The translations under genes were made by a program, and so were the position numbers. Shown here piece by piece: positions 33,142 to 41,662 of a stretch of 64,000 nt of DNA. Numbering within the stretch: position 1 is the stretch's first letter; the number at the start of each line of letters is the position of its first letter. This DNA is from Paenibacillus sp. FSL R7-0345 (lineage in GTDB: Bacteria; Bacillota; Bacilli; Paenibacillales; Paenibacillaceae), in contig NZ_CP152002.1 of NCBI RefSeq assembly GCF_038595055.1, forward strand, positions 1,284,501 through 1,348,500, written 5' to 3'. A model generated the notes under the pieces. That model was not told the origin of the DNA. It did no database searches and worked only from the letters and a program-made list of their open reading frames with translations.

Positions 33142-34476
33142 ATGAAATTTCTAGTCTCGGGAGATGCATTATTTTCCAGCAGTAATTTGTATAAGACGAT
33201 GGACCCGGAGCTGCTTGCAATTTTGCAGGGAGCCGATGAGGCCTTTACCAATGCAGAGTTTGTAACACCAAGACGGAATACAGCTCCGGCTGCAGGCCGC
33301 GGTTATCAGACAAGCGTGCGTCCGAAGGCGCTGGATGAATTCAAGCATTTGAATATCCGTTATGTCAGCTTTGCGAATAATCACACGGGTGATTATGGGG
33401 TTGAGGGCATGGTCGATACCATTGAAGAAGCAGAAGCGCGCGGACTATTCCCTTTGGGGGTTGGCATGAGTCTGCATGATGCCCGTAAGCCGGTATTTAT
33501 TGATACACCAGACGGACGGATTGCCATTATCACCATTGATGTGACGAGAAGTGAGGTCTTTGCAGCCTCTAATCCGGGTAACGGGGTTCCGGCCCGTCCG
33601 GGCGTTAACCCGCTCCGCTGGTCGCGTACGTATGTCGTGAACGATCAGGATTTTGCCGCTTTAAAAGAAATCAGTGAACGGATCGGCATTGCTCCAAGTA
33701 TGGAGGAAGGCAAGCGGATCGAGACCTATAAGAGCAAATCGGAGAATCACTATGAGTTCGGCTCCCTGTTTGAAGGCTATTTAACCTTTGAAAAGGGAGA
33801 GCATTCCCGGGTCAAAACGGCAGCGCATGAGCAGGATCAGCAGGAAATCTTCCGTACGATCCGGGACGCGCGGGAACGTGCTGATTACGTGTTTGTCAGT
33901 CTGCATACGCATGAAGGGGAGAATGAGAACTGGTACTCCGATTATCCGGCAGAGTTCATAGAAACCTTCGCACGGGGTGCAGTGGATGCAGGAGCGAGCT
34001 GTGTATTCGGACATGGTTCCCACTTCACAAGAGGCGTGGAGCTGTACAAGGGCCAGCCTATTTTCTACAACCTGGGCAGTCTGTTTATGGAGTTTGAGGC
34101 GGGAGAGTCGATTGTATCTCCAGAGATGTTCACCGCCTACGGTTATGCGGAGAATGAATCTCCGTCTACCCTGCACAAGAATAGAACCAAGGATAGTGAA
34201 GGGAACTGGCAAGGCTTTTACAGCGACCGTAAATTCTCGGAGAACTTCCTGGTTATGTTCGATTTAAGCGTAGAGGACAACCGGTTTGATTACCATCTGA
34301 TTCCGATTGATCTTAGACTGACCCACCCGACGGTGACCAAGCGCGGGTTGCCTGTATTAGCTTCCGAGGAAGCGGCTGCCTCCCTGGTTAAACGGCTGAA
34401 TGCTGTAAGCCAGGAACGGTATCGGACAGAAATTACTTACGAAGGTGAGCGTTTAACCGTCAAAAAACGTAAATAA
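33142..34476 (+). CDS. CapA-family metallophosphatase-like protein
   Basis: A 444-residue protein of the CapA/PgsA (poly-gamma-glutamate synthesis) calcineurin-like family: LVSGDALFSS at the N-terminus, VSFANNHTGDYGVEGM (about 73-88, metal-site N-H), FVSLHTHEGENE (about 252-263) and FGHGSHFTRGVELYKGQPIFYNLGSLF (in pieces, about 286-312). No signal peptide or membrane anchor is visible, unlike PgsA of capsule operons, and no pgsB/C genes are near. It sits between the binding-protein and permease genes of an amino-acid ABC operon, so it probably processes the transported compound. Confidence 0.82.
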   Translation: MKFLVSGDALFSSSNLYKTMDPELLAILQGADEAFTNAEFVTPRRNTAPAAGRGYQTSVRPKALDEFKHLNIRYVSFANNHTGDYGVEGMVDTIEEAEARGLFPLGVGMSLHDARKPVFIDTPDGRIAIITIDVTRSEVFAASNPGNGVPARPGVNPLRWSRTYVVNDQDFAALKEISERIGIAPSMEEGKRIETYKSKSENHYEFGSLFEGYLTFEKGEHSRVKTAAHEQDQQEIFRTIRDARERADYVFVSLHTHEGENENWYSDYPAEFIETFARGAVDAGASCVFGHGSHFTRGVELYKGQPIFYNLGSLFMEFEAGESIVSPEMFTAYGYAENESPSTLHKNRTKDSEGNWQGFYSDRKFSENFLVMFDLSVEDNRFDYHLIPIDLRLTHPTVTKRGLPVLASEEAAASLVKRLNAVSQERYRTEITYEGERLTVKKRK

Positions 34477-34516
34477 CTGCGTCACGTTAATTCATCGTGG
34501 AAGGAAGTAAATCTGC

Positions 34517-35272
34517 ATGGGAGAGATTTTTGATATAAACGCGGTGTTCACATCCATTCCTCTTCTGTTAGAGGTCCTTCCTGTGAGTCTGCAAATCACT
34601 GTCATTTCAATGATAGTCGGCCTTGTGTTTGCTTTGCTGTTTGCGATTATCCGGATGAAAAAAATCCCTGTGCTAAGCCAGCTGGTCACTGTTTTTATCT
34701 CATTTATACGGGGAACGCCTATCATCGTACAGCTGTACCTTACCTATAACGGGATCCCGCTGTTTCTGAAGTTCATTAATCAGGAGTATGGGACAGATTA
34801 CAATATCAATGCCGTACCGGCGATGCTGTTTGTCCTGGTTACCTTCGCATTTAATGAAGCGGCCTACAATTCGGAGACCATCCGCGCTGCACTGCAATCG
34901 GTGAATAAAGGCCAGATCGAGGCTGCTGAATCGCTGGGGATGACCTATCTTCAGGTGCTGAAAAGAGTCATCATGCCTCAAGCGCTTGTTGTAGCTATTC
35001 CTCCGCTCGGCAATGCCTTAATTGGACTACTAAAGGGAACTTCCCTGGCCTTTGTTGCCGGTGTAATCGAAATGACCGCTAAGGGTAAAATAATCTCAGG
35101 CAGCAACTTCCGCTTCTTCGAGGTATATCTTGCACTCGCCATTATTTATTGGGTCATGACTATTATTATTGAACAGATCCTCAGATACATGGAGAGAAAA
35201 TTCTCTATTCCGGACTCCGCACAAGCCGTGAACCGCGGCGGCTGGTTTTCCTGGGGAAGGAGAGGAATCTGA
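34517..35272 (+). CDS. Amino-acid ABC transporter permease
   Basis: A 251-residue HisM/GlnP-type inner-membrane permease with about five membrane segments; the EAA loop reads EAAESLGMTYLQVLKRVIMPQA (about 133-154, coupling to the ATPase) and the N-terminal segment FIRGTPIIVQLYL is characteristic. Only one permease gene is present, so it probably forms a homodimer. Its TGA overlaps the ATG of the ATPase gene by one base (TGATG). Confidence 0.92.
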   Translation: MGEIFDINAVFTSIPLLLEVLPVSLQITVISMIVGLVFALLFAIIRMKKIPVLSQLVTVFISFIRGTPIIVQLYLTYNGIPLFLKFINQEYGTDYNINAVPAMLFVLVTFAFNEAAYNSETIRAALQSVNKGQIEAAESLGMTYLQVLKRVIMPQALVVAIPPLGNALIGLLKGTSLAFVAGVIEMTAKGKIISGSNFRFFEVYLALAIIYWVMTIIIEQILRYMERKFSIPDSAQAVNRGGWFSWGRRGI

Positions 35273-36024
35273 TGATCAAGGTAAGTAACTTATCCAAGTC
35301 CTTTCATGGCAATCTGATTCTGGATGATCTTTCGGTCGAGATTGAAAAAGGGGACGTAGTCGCCCTGATCGGTTCCTCCGGTGCAGGTAAATCCACCTTT
35401 CTGCGTGCCTTGAACTGCCTGGAGCAGGCGGACAAGGGTGTGCTGGATCTCGAAGACTTCAAGGTCGATTTCAGCACGATTACCAACAAGCAGCGGCTGG
35501 AGCTGCGGAAGCAGACGGCCATGGTCTTTCAGCATTTCAACCTGTTCCAGCACCGGACCGCACTGGATAACGTCAAGGAAGGCCTGAAGATTGTCAAAAA
35601 AATGAATGACCGCGAAGCCGCACAGATTGCCCTGGAGCAGCTGGAGCAGGTGGGGCTCTCGGACCGGTCTCATTATTATCCGAAGCATCTGTCCGGCGGC
35701 CAGCAGCAGCGTGTGGGCATTGCCCGCGCACTGGCGATGAAGCCGAAGCTGCTGCTCCTGGACGAGCCTACCTCAGCGCTTGACCCTGAGCTGGTTGGCG
35801 AGGTGCTTCAGACGATCAAAAAGACCGCAGCCACCGGCCAGACGATGATTCTCGTTTCGCATGAAATGAGCTTCGTATATGAGGTGGCGAGCAAAGTGCT
35901 CTTTTTGGACAAGGGGAAAATCGTGGAGGAAGGCACGCCGGATCAGGTATTCAATCATCCCAAATCCGAGCGGGCCAAGGAATTCCTGCACAACTATTTC
36001 CGCAATAAAACCGGCAATCAGTAA
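35272..36024 (+). CDS. Amino-acid ABC transporter ATP-binding protein
   Basis: A 250-residue GlnQ/HisP-type ATPase: Walker [10 protein letters not shown] (34-42), Q-loop VFQHFNLF, signature LSGGQQQR (about 141-148), Walker [14 protein letters not shown] and switch His in SHEMSF. Drives uptake through the adjacent permease. Last gene of the operon; a terminator follows at 36044. Confidence 0.95.
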   Translation: MIKVSNLSKSFHGNLILDDLSVEIEKGDVVALIGSSGAGKSTFLRALNCLEQADKGVLDLEDFKVDFSTITNKQRLELRKQTAMVFQHFNLFQHRTALDNVKEGLKIVKKMNDREAAQIALEQLEQVGLSDRSHYYPKHLSGGQQQRVGIARALAMKPKLLLLDEPTSALDPELVGEVLQTIKKTAATGQTMILVSHEMSFVYEVASKVLFLDKGKIVEEGTPDQVFNHPKSERAKEFLHNYFRNKTGNQ

Positions 36025-36043
36025 GATCAGCTTGTTTAGAAGA

Positions 36044-36090
36044 AGAACCCCGGAGAACGCGTGAAATTGCGCTTCCCCGGGGCTTTTTTT
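36044..36090 (+). terminator. Terminator of amino-acid ABC operon
   Basis: CCCCGG and CCGGGG bracket an inner hairpin (GCG/CGC); seven T follow. Confidence 0.75.
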
Positions 36091-36300
36091 GTAAAGGAAA
36101 AGAAACGAATAATAATTAAATTGGTAAATATTATAAATGTAGTATTAACTGCTGAAGAAACATGTACCAAATGAAATTTCATGTTTGTGCGGGTGCAAAA
36201 AGGATTATAAAGTAAGAAGGGACATACCAAGATTGTGTTGGCCGGAAAGTGTGAGTCGTGCTGAATAAAGTATATTCTTTTAGAGATGAGGAGATTGCAC

Positions 36301-36558
36301 ATGATCATTCTTGGAACTATCGTTGCAATTGTAACCGCTATCATTATATCCTCCTTCCTTGGCCCCTACGGACTGTTCACGATGCTTGCTGTTGGTTTTG
36401 GTTTCCTGTTCAGCATTCACGCCCGGCTCCGGGAGGTACAGAGTGACCTGAAGCAGATTAAGCAGCACCTGGGAATCGCGGAGGCAAAAGAAACTGTCGT
36501 GAGTAATGAGGAGATCGAGGCGGAGCTGGAGCGGGAGATGGTGGTGGTTAGGGAGTGA
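36301..36558 (+). CDS. Small membrane protein with acidic cytoplasmic tail
   Basis: An 85-residue protein: two close hydrophobic segments (MIILGTIVAIVTAIIISSF and GLFTMLAVGFGFLFSI, about 1-42), then a helical charged tail (REVQSDLKQIKQHLG ... EIEAELEREM). ATG 36301 has GAGGAG 7 nt upstream. I do not recognise the family; such short proteins occur widely in Paenibacillus. A terminator follows. Confidence 0.65.
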   Translation: MIILGTIVAIVTAIIISSFLGPYGLFTMLAVGFGFLFSIHARLREVQSDLKQIKQHLGIAEAKETVVSNEEIEAELEREMVVVRE

Positions 36559-36572
36559 TGGTTTAAAATAAT

Positions 36573-36622
36573 GAGTGCGTGCTCTCCGTGGATGGAAAAT
36601 GGAGGGGGCGCACTTTTTTTTT
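36573..36622 (+). terminator. Intrinsic terminator
   Basis: GTGCGTGCTCTCC pairs with GGAGGGGGCGCAC across a 15-nt loop; nine T follow. Confidence 0.8.
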
Positions 36623-36726
36623 GTGGATCTCCTAGTGCTGTGTAACAACCCGTTCTGTAAATCACACACTGGGCTTATGTGCATATAATTGAGGATATAA
36701 ATGCTAATATTATGGAGGTTAAGCTC

Positions 36727-37203
36727 ATGTATAAGGTTTATCCGTATTGGTTTAGAGCACAATTCGTCCCTGTTTGGGCCACTTCAACACAAGATGCACT
36801 CGAATTAATGAAGAGTTCCGTACAAGGTGAACGAAATGATGAGCTATTTTATGATCAGCTCATTAAGCTAGCTCCGAACCAAGAACAGGTTGAAGTTATT
36901 ACGGCTATTCGGAACGATGAAAGAGGACACAATCAAATGTTTCGACAAATGTATAGGGAACTAACAGGTCATGAAGTAACGGGAAATAGCAATGAGGCTC
37001 CAGAAAAGGTTGATTCTTATATTGCCGGGTTGCAAAAAGCCTTTCAGGGTGAATTATCTGCAGTTGAAAAATACCGAAAGATATGGTTCGGCCTCCCGTA
37101 CGGCATTTACAAGGATACTTTGTATGGAATTATTCTCGATGAACAAAAACATGCGGCTAAATATGATAATCTGTTACTACAAAACTTAACTGTAAAACAG
37201 TAA
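36727..37203 (+). CDS. Ferritin-like (rubrerythrin-type) di-iron protein
   Basis: A 158-residue four-helix protein with two E-x-x-H pairs, DERGH (about 71-75) and DEQKH (about 139-143), and partner glutamates in QGERNDELFY and GELSAVEKY, fitting a rubrerythrin-like di-iron site. Likely handles iron or peroxide in the cytoplasm. ATG 36727 has GGAGG 8 nt upstream. Base composition is visibly lower in GC than neighbouring genes, hinting at acquisition. TATAAT at 36684-36689 may be its -10. Confidence 0.75.
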   Translation: MYKVYPYWFRAQFVPVWATSTQDALELMKSSVQGERNDELFYDQLIKLAPNQEQVEVITAIRNDERGHNQMFRQMYRELTGHEVTGNSNEAPEKVDSYIAGLQKAFQGELSAVEKYRKIWFGLPYGIYKDTLYGIILDEQKHAAKYDNLLLQNLTVKQ

Positions 37204-37303
37204 TAATCATTTGGACAGCACTTCATAAATTCACAGATCCTTATACTGCGCGGAGATGTTCCCCTCTTACGGGGAGTGATGCAGACCTTATTGAATCGTA
37301 CAT

Positions 37304-37858
37304 CTACTCCCCGGCCTTCTTCCGCGCCCTGAACCGCCGCACCTTCATCAAATTCCCGCACATTTTATCATCACAGTACCGTTTCGAACGGTTACGCGTA
37401 TCATCGTAGTACACCCAGAGACAGTCCGGATTGTCGCAGATACGGATGCGGGACAGTTCCTTCTCCAGCACAGCCTCGGCAAAAGAGGCGGCGATCTCGG
37501 CCATGATCTGTTCCCAATCACTGCGCTGGGGGAGGAGGACGAGCTCTGGAGACTTGCCGGGGGGAGTGACAATTTGCCGGATAACCGGACCAGCCGTCAT
37601 ATAACTGTTCAGCTGGTCAAGCAGTGTCTGATCCGGGGCAACTCCCTGTACAAGCTGCTGGACCTCCGTCCACAGCAAGCTACGCAGCTGTTTAAGGTGT
37701 TGTAACTCCTCTTGCGTTGCCGGTGCAGCTGCCGGTAGCCCATGCCGTTCCAGCCATTCTGCCAGCCACTGCGGATCGTCCAGACGGTCGCGGTCACCAC
37801 TGCGGTCGCCAGTCCGCCAATCCCGCCAATAACTGTTAATGAAATCATCCCAAAGCAT
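37304..37858 (-). CDS. CGNR zinc-finger (ABATE-domain) regulator
   Basis: A 184-residue protein with an N-terminal ABATE-type stress-sensing region and a C-terminal CGNR zinc finger: CDNPDCLWVYYDDTRNRSKRYCDDKMCGNLMKVRRFRAR in pieces (about 141-180), with four cysteines (C-x4-C, C-x4-CGN). Proteins of this build act as putative transcription regulators. Monocistronic on the minus strand. Target unknown. Confidence 0.85.
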   Translation of the reverse strand: MLWDDFINSYWRDWRTGDRSGDRDRLDDPQWLAEWLERHGLPAAAPATQEELQHLKQLRSLLWTEVQQLVQGVAPDQTLLDQLNSYMTAGPVIRQIVTPPGKSPELVLLPQRSDWEQIMAEIAASFAEAVLEKELSRIRICDNPDCLWVYYDDTRNRSKRYCDDKMCGNLMKVRRFRARKKAGE

Positions 37859-38087
37859 GGTTTATCCCTCCTCCCGCCATTCATTGTTCCCTTGATTGTA
37901 ACAGTTAAAACTAAGTATTGCTAGTTACTTGATTCAGTTTTGGAGTTGTGCTATATTTTCGTTGTAACTGTTATTAGTTTATTTAAGTGGTTACAGAATG
38001 ATGCACTAACTATTGAAGGACAGACAGCAGAGTAAACATACTAAGAACTTTACGTTAACCATTTATTAAACCCATAGGAGGTCTATC

Positions 38088-38579
38088 ATGCAAAACAAAA
38101 TCAGTGAGGTATTGCTCGAAAACTGGGATTATGCCATGGACACCGAGGACTGGGCGCCGCCGCTGAGTGATGCTCTGGAGGGTGTAAATGCCGAGCAGGC
38201 GGCCTGGAAGCCGGGGGAAGCGGGCAACTCGATCTGGGAGACGGTTAACCATCTGACTTACTACAAAGAGCGTCTGTTACGCAAGCTTAAGGGGCTGGAA
38301 CAGCTTCCAGACCTGGAAAACAACGATGCCACATTTACCGTTACGGAGAGCGGGGAAGAAGCCTGGACACAGGCCGTTACCAAGTTGAAATCGGTACATG
38401 CTTCCTTGCGTGAGATTATCGAAGCCCTCGAAGAAGGCGCGTATGACTGGGGCGGCTCCGGACATGCTCCGGGTGAAGAAGTAATGAGCCTGATCCTGCA
38501 TGACTTTTACCATACCGGACAAATTGTATTGATCCGCAAGCTGCAGGGCTCGTGGCCGTCTACACGCAGTTTTAACTAG
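38088..38579 (+). CDS. DinB-family protein
   Basis: A 163-residue DinB/YfiT-like four-helix protein. The metal-binding histidines of this family are visible in WETVNHLTYY (about 50) and LHDFYHTGQI (about 139-148). Members include thiol-dependent S-transferases; substrate here unknown. AGGAGG precedes the ATG. A second DinB-type gene lies 2.5 kb downstream (41058-41513). Confidence 0.82.
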   Translation: MQNKISEVLLENWDYAMDTEDWAPPLSDALEGVNAEQAAWKPGEAGNSIWETVNHLTYYKERLLRKLKGLEQLPDLENNDATFTVTESGEEAWTQAVTKLKSVHASLREIIEALEEGAYDWGGSGHAPGEEVMSLILHDFYHTGQIVLIRKLQGSWPSTRSFN

Positions 38580-38722
38580 GTTGACCTTATCCCAAAAAAA
38601 TAGCCGCATCTCCCGCCATTAAAGTACTTTCCCAGGCGCTGTGAGGTGCGGTTGTTTGTTTCAACTTCAAAAATCCGGGGTTAATGGATGTCATAACAGT
38701 TCAAATTTGAAGGGAGAGATTG

Positions 38723-38893
38723 ATGATGGAACCGAATTACAAGGACAGAAGTGTCGAGGTCGAACGCACGGAGGTACGCAAGCACTCGGATTCCAGCGCT
38801 GTCGCATCCACCTTTATTAAATACGCTGCCTACATTATTATTATCTTCGGAATATTATTCTTCCTGGTACGGTACGTTTTCCCGATGTTTTAA
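38723..38893 (+). CDS. Small single-span membrane protein
   Basis: A 56-residue protein: charged N-terminus (DRSVEVERTEVRKH) and one C-terminal membrane helix (YAAYIIIIFGILFFLVRYVF). GAAGGGAGAG lies before tandem ATG codons at 38723 and 38726. Similar short proteins are found in Paenibacillus; function unknown. A terminator shared with the convergent cmpA-like gene follows. Confidence 0.65.
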   Translation: MMEPNYKDRSVEVERTEVRKHSDSSAVASTFIKYAAYIIIIFGILFFLVRYVFPMF

Positions 38894-38965
38894 TTAAAAG
38901 GGGAGTAAGTACTCACCACAGTGCCACATGCCGATCTCAGCTATGCCCCTTACGGTACGTTTAAT

Positions 38966-39010
38966 CAAAAAGCCGCGCCTACCTGAGGGTAGACACGGCT
39001 TTTGCTTTTT
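38966..39010. terminator. Bidirectional terminator
   Basis: AAGCCG...CTACC TGAG GGTAG...CGGCTT with A and T runs on the two sides, between convergent small genes. Confidence 0.8.
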
Positions 39011-39013
39011 GAA

Positions 39014-39151
39014 CTATAAATCCCGTTGAGCGAATTCACGGGTCTCCCCGGAGTTTCGATAAAAGAACCAGCATTCATTCAGCATTTTGATCTGGCGCCG
39101 GTCTTTTTTGAAATAAGCCTTCATTAATTGATTGCAGAGCCACTGCGGCAA
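39014..39151 (-). CDS. cmpA: Cortex morphogenetic protein CmpA
   Basis: A 45-residue protein beginning MPQWLCNQLMKAYFKKDR and continuing RQIKMLNECWFFYR, matching the pattern of B. subtilis CmpA (MPxWLxxQ...KDxxQIKxLNxCWxFYR). CmpA is a sporulation checkpoint protein that acts with ClpXP and SpoIVA in cortex assembly. Starts with TTG 39151 after AGGAGGGG. The C-terminal extension (SGETREFAQRDL) is longer than in B. subtilis. In B. subtilis cmpA lies near tex and ydcK; here the SprT/YdcK-type gene is 0.6 kb away. Confidence 0.85.
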   Translation of the reverse strand: MPQWLCNQLMKAYFKKDRRQIKMLNECWFFYRNSGETREFAQRDL

Positions 39152-39262
39152 GTGTACCCCTCCTCTAAGCATGCATCCTATGTACAGATAGCATATGGGT
39201 TAAGGTGCCTAAAGGTGCGGCAGCGGTTGACAATTTGGCTCGTCCGGCTCTTATAAGAAAGA

Positions 39263-39622
39263 TTAGTGCACGCCTTCTTCTTCCTCTTCGTACCACTGCT
39301 CTAATTGTGCCTGCAGGGCACGGATCTCTGTCAGCAGCGAGATGAGCGGGTATTCCTTCTCCTGTATGGAGGCAAAAGCGCTCTCCAGCCGGTTAATATA
39401 ACCCAGCCCCGACTCCAGCACATCCCCTTCACGCAAAAGCTCAAGCGCGTCACACTCCGCAACCGCCAGTGGCAGATCCGGCACATTGTCGGCGGTCAGC
39501 TTGGCAATTTCCTTGTTCAGGCGCAGATTAAGCGCACTCAGCTGGTACGCGTACTCCTCAGGCATTTCTACAAACTGCAGTTCCTGGTGCTGCTGCAAAA
39601 TCACATACCGCATTTTCGGCAT
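39263..39622 (-). CDS. Unknown acidic helical protein
   Basis: A 119-residue protein, mostly helical and acidic, ending in a run of glutamates (EEEEEGVH). It begins MPKMRYVILQQHQELQFVEMPEEYAYQL, with coiled-coil-like heptads after residue 30. I do not recognise a family, though Paenibacillus relatives seem to occur beside SprT. Upstream of cmpA on the same strand; divergent from the SprT-like gene. Confidence 0.65.
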   Translation of the reverse strand: MPKMRYVILQQHQELQFVEMPEEYAYQLSALNLRLNKEIAKLTADNVPDLPLAVAECDALELLREGDVLESGLGYINRLESAFASIQEKEYPLISLLTEIRALQAQLEQWYEEEEEGVH

Positions 39623-39754
39623 TTTCTGTGTCTCCCTCCGTACTTGTCTTCCTTCTTGACAGTGTAGCCTATGAGCAAGTTACAATTCAAGAGGTGATGT
39701 TATTTTTGCACCGTTAAAAAGGAGGCGGACGCTACGTCTGGTACAAGCATCAGT

Positions 39755-40228
39755 ATGAGCAATGAGGAGCTGCAGCAGTGGATTGAGCGGATATCGCTCA
39801 GCAGCTTCGGCGTGCCGTTCCGGCACAAAGCCAGCTTTAACGGCAGACTGACGACAACGGGCGGGCGGTATTTTACCAAAAGCCATAATATAGAGATTAA
39901 TCCGCAGCAGCTTGCCATTCATGGGCATGAGGAGACGGAGAAAATCATCAAGCATGAGCTCTGCCACTACCACCTGCATCTGGCGAAGCGCGGATATATG
40001 CACAGGGATGCCGATTTCAAAAGCCTGCTGGCCAAAGTCGGCGGGAGCCGCTACTGCCAGACACTGCCGGGGGCTAAAGCACGTAAGCCGCAGCCTTACC
40101 GGTACAAGCTGGTGTGTACTGCCTGTGATATGGAATATCCCCGCAAGCGGCGGGCCGATCCGGCACGCTACCGCTGCGGCAAATGTGCCGGCAAGCTCAA
40201 GCTGCTGACACTGGAAGCCGGAAAATAA
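39755..40228 (+). CDS. SprT-family zinc metalloprotein (YdcK type)
   Basis: A 157-residue SprT-like protein with the HELCHYH metalloprotease motif (67-73) and a C-terminal zinc ribbon (CTACDMEY ... CGKCAGK, about 125-150). SprT-like proteases are linked to DNA-protein crosslink processing, but the role of the bacterial short form is unclear. ATG 39755 has no ribosome binding site at normal distance; AAGGAGG (39719-39725) is 8 nt before an in-frame ACG (39734), which would add seven residues. In B. subtilis ydcK follows cmpA. Confidence 0.85.
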   Translation: MSNEELQQWIERISLSSFGVPFRHKASFNGRLTTTGGRYFTKSHNIEINPQQLAIHGHEETEKIIKHELCHYHLHLAKRGYMHRDADFKSLLAKVGGSRYCQTLPGAKARKPQPYRYKLVCTACDMEYPRKRRADPARYRCGKCAGKLKLLTLEAGK

Positions 40229-40232
40229 TTCG

Positions 40233-40889
40233 TTACTTAATAACCAGGCCCAGCAGTCCGGCAAAAGAAGCTGCCTGATCTGCAGAGATAATGCAGCCAG
40301 GCAAATCTTCGATGTCCACCTGCAGCCCGCTGAATTCACAGCTGCTCAGATCGGTGTCCTTCAGCTTAACTCCGGCCATGACAGCCTGATCGATTGTGCA
40401 GTCTTCGAATGAGACCTTCTGAAAGTCTGCCTGATAATAATCGGCGCTGTTCAGCGAGCATTGCGAGAAGCCGATAAGCTTAAGCTTGCCGAACCGGAAG
40501 CTGGAGAAATCGCAGAGCGAGTCAATCACAGAGACATTCTGGAAGCGGGCGCGGGTAAAGTCGGTGCCGATCATTTTGCATTGTCTGAACTCGGTACGGT
40601 GGACGAAGGCCTCACTGAAATCTACATTAGAGAGGTCGCAGTTCTCAAAGACCACATCCGTCAGCTCGATGGCGCGGAGGGTGGATTCGCTGATGGTCAC
40701 ATTTTTAAATAATACCTTGTCAAAAGAGACCTTCTCCGCCTCCTGATACTCCAGTTGAATATCGCTGATCTGGCAGCGGCTGTATTCCTCTTTGGTCTGC
40801 AAGGCATCTATATGCTGCGGTGGTAAAAGAGCGGGATCGGGGATTTTCGGGAATTCAATCTTTTCGGTTTTATCACTTTTGTTCTTCAT
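40233..40889 (-). CDS. Pentapeptide-repeat protein
   Basis: A 218-residue protein whose middle (about 55-190) is a right-handed beta helix of pentapeptide repeats: TDVVFENCDLSNVDFSEAF, CKMIGTDFTRARFQNV, FSQCSLNSADYYQADF, AVMAGVKLKDTDLSSCEFS. Some such proteins mimic DNA and protect gyrase from quinolones (Qnr-like); this is possible but not shown. GGAGG is 10 nt before ATG. Convergent with the SprT-like gene. Confidence 0.85.
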   Translation of the reverse strand: MKNKSDKTEKIEFPKIPDPALLPPQHIDALQTKEEYSRCQISDIQLEYQEAEKVSFDKVLFKNVTISESTLRAIELTDVVFENCDLSNVDFSEAFVHRTEFRQCKMIGTDFTRARFQNVSVIDSLCDFSSFRFGKLKLIGFSQCSLNSADYYQADFQKVSFEDCTIDQAVMAGVKLKDTDLSSCEFSGLQVDIEDLPGCIISADQAASFAGLLGLVIK

Positions 40890-41057
40890 GTATGCCCTGC
40901 CTCCAAGGTAACAAATGTTTATAAATGAAGATTACCTTCATCTGGTAATCATTATGCGGTAAACTCTCGCGTGAATGCAAACAAACATTCTGTGCTGGAT
41001 GCTGCCAGAGAAACATAAAAGCGGAGCAAATAAAGAGACAAAGAGAGGAAAACGGAA

Positions 41058-41513
41058 ATGAAGACGATTAAAAGCATGATGGATCATTTGTACTGGGCGG
41101 ACGGACGCATCGTGGAAGCGCTCGAGGATAGTGAGACGACGAGCAAAGACCTTCTGAAGCTGGTTCGGCATGTTGCGGTTGCGGAAGGGGTCTGGTTGTC
41201 CCGATTGCAGGGTAAGGGCAGTGCGCAGTATTCATTGTGGGAGGATGCGGAGGACGTGGCGGCGATTCGGACGATGTTCGAAGAAAACGCAGAGCGATAT
41301 CGGGTGTACATCGCAGGGTTGGAGGAATCCGGCTTAGATGAGATGATCGACTATGCGAACCAGAGCGGACTTCCGTTCCGGACGTCCGTCCAGGATATTC
41401 TGCTGCAGGTCCTTTTGCATGGGCAATATCACCGGGGGCAGATTAACCGGGCGCTGCGGGGCGAATCAGCAGAGCCTGCTCAAGTTGATTACATCACGTT
41501 TGCGAGACTCTGA
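41058..41513 (+). CDS. DinB-family protein
   Basis: A 151-residue DinB-like protein with metal-site histidines in MDHLYWADGRI, LVRHVAVAEGVW and LHGQYHRGQINRALR, the standard three-His layout of the family. AGAGAGG precedes the ATG. It differs clearly from the other DinB-type protein at 38088. Substrate unknown. Confidence 0.85.
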   Translation: MKTIKSMMDHLYWADGRIVEALEDSETTSKDLLKLVRHVAVAEGVWLSRLQGKGSAQYSLWEDAEDVAAIRTMFEENAERYRVYIAGLEESGLDEMIDYANQSGLPFRTSVQDILLQVLLHGQYHRGQINRALRGESAEPAQVDYITFARL

Positions 41514-41662
41514 CGGGATCTTAATAAAGGCACGCTTAAAAAACGGGCAGTCAAAATGTAAAGTGGCTGAGTTTAAACATGGTGAAAACCAGCTCTAAAG
41601 CGAAAAGAGAAAAGTGGCTTAAGCAAATAAAGAATAAATTCGCGACCATGCAGCCCGCTGCC

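Noticed and set aside
39227..39257. TTGACA...TATAAG promoter-like pair on the plus strand
   Set aside because: Spacer of 19 bp and it would only read antisense into the gene at 39263.
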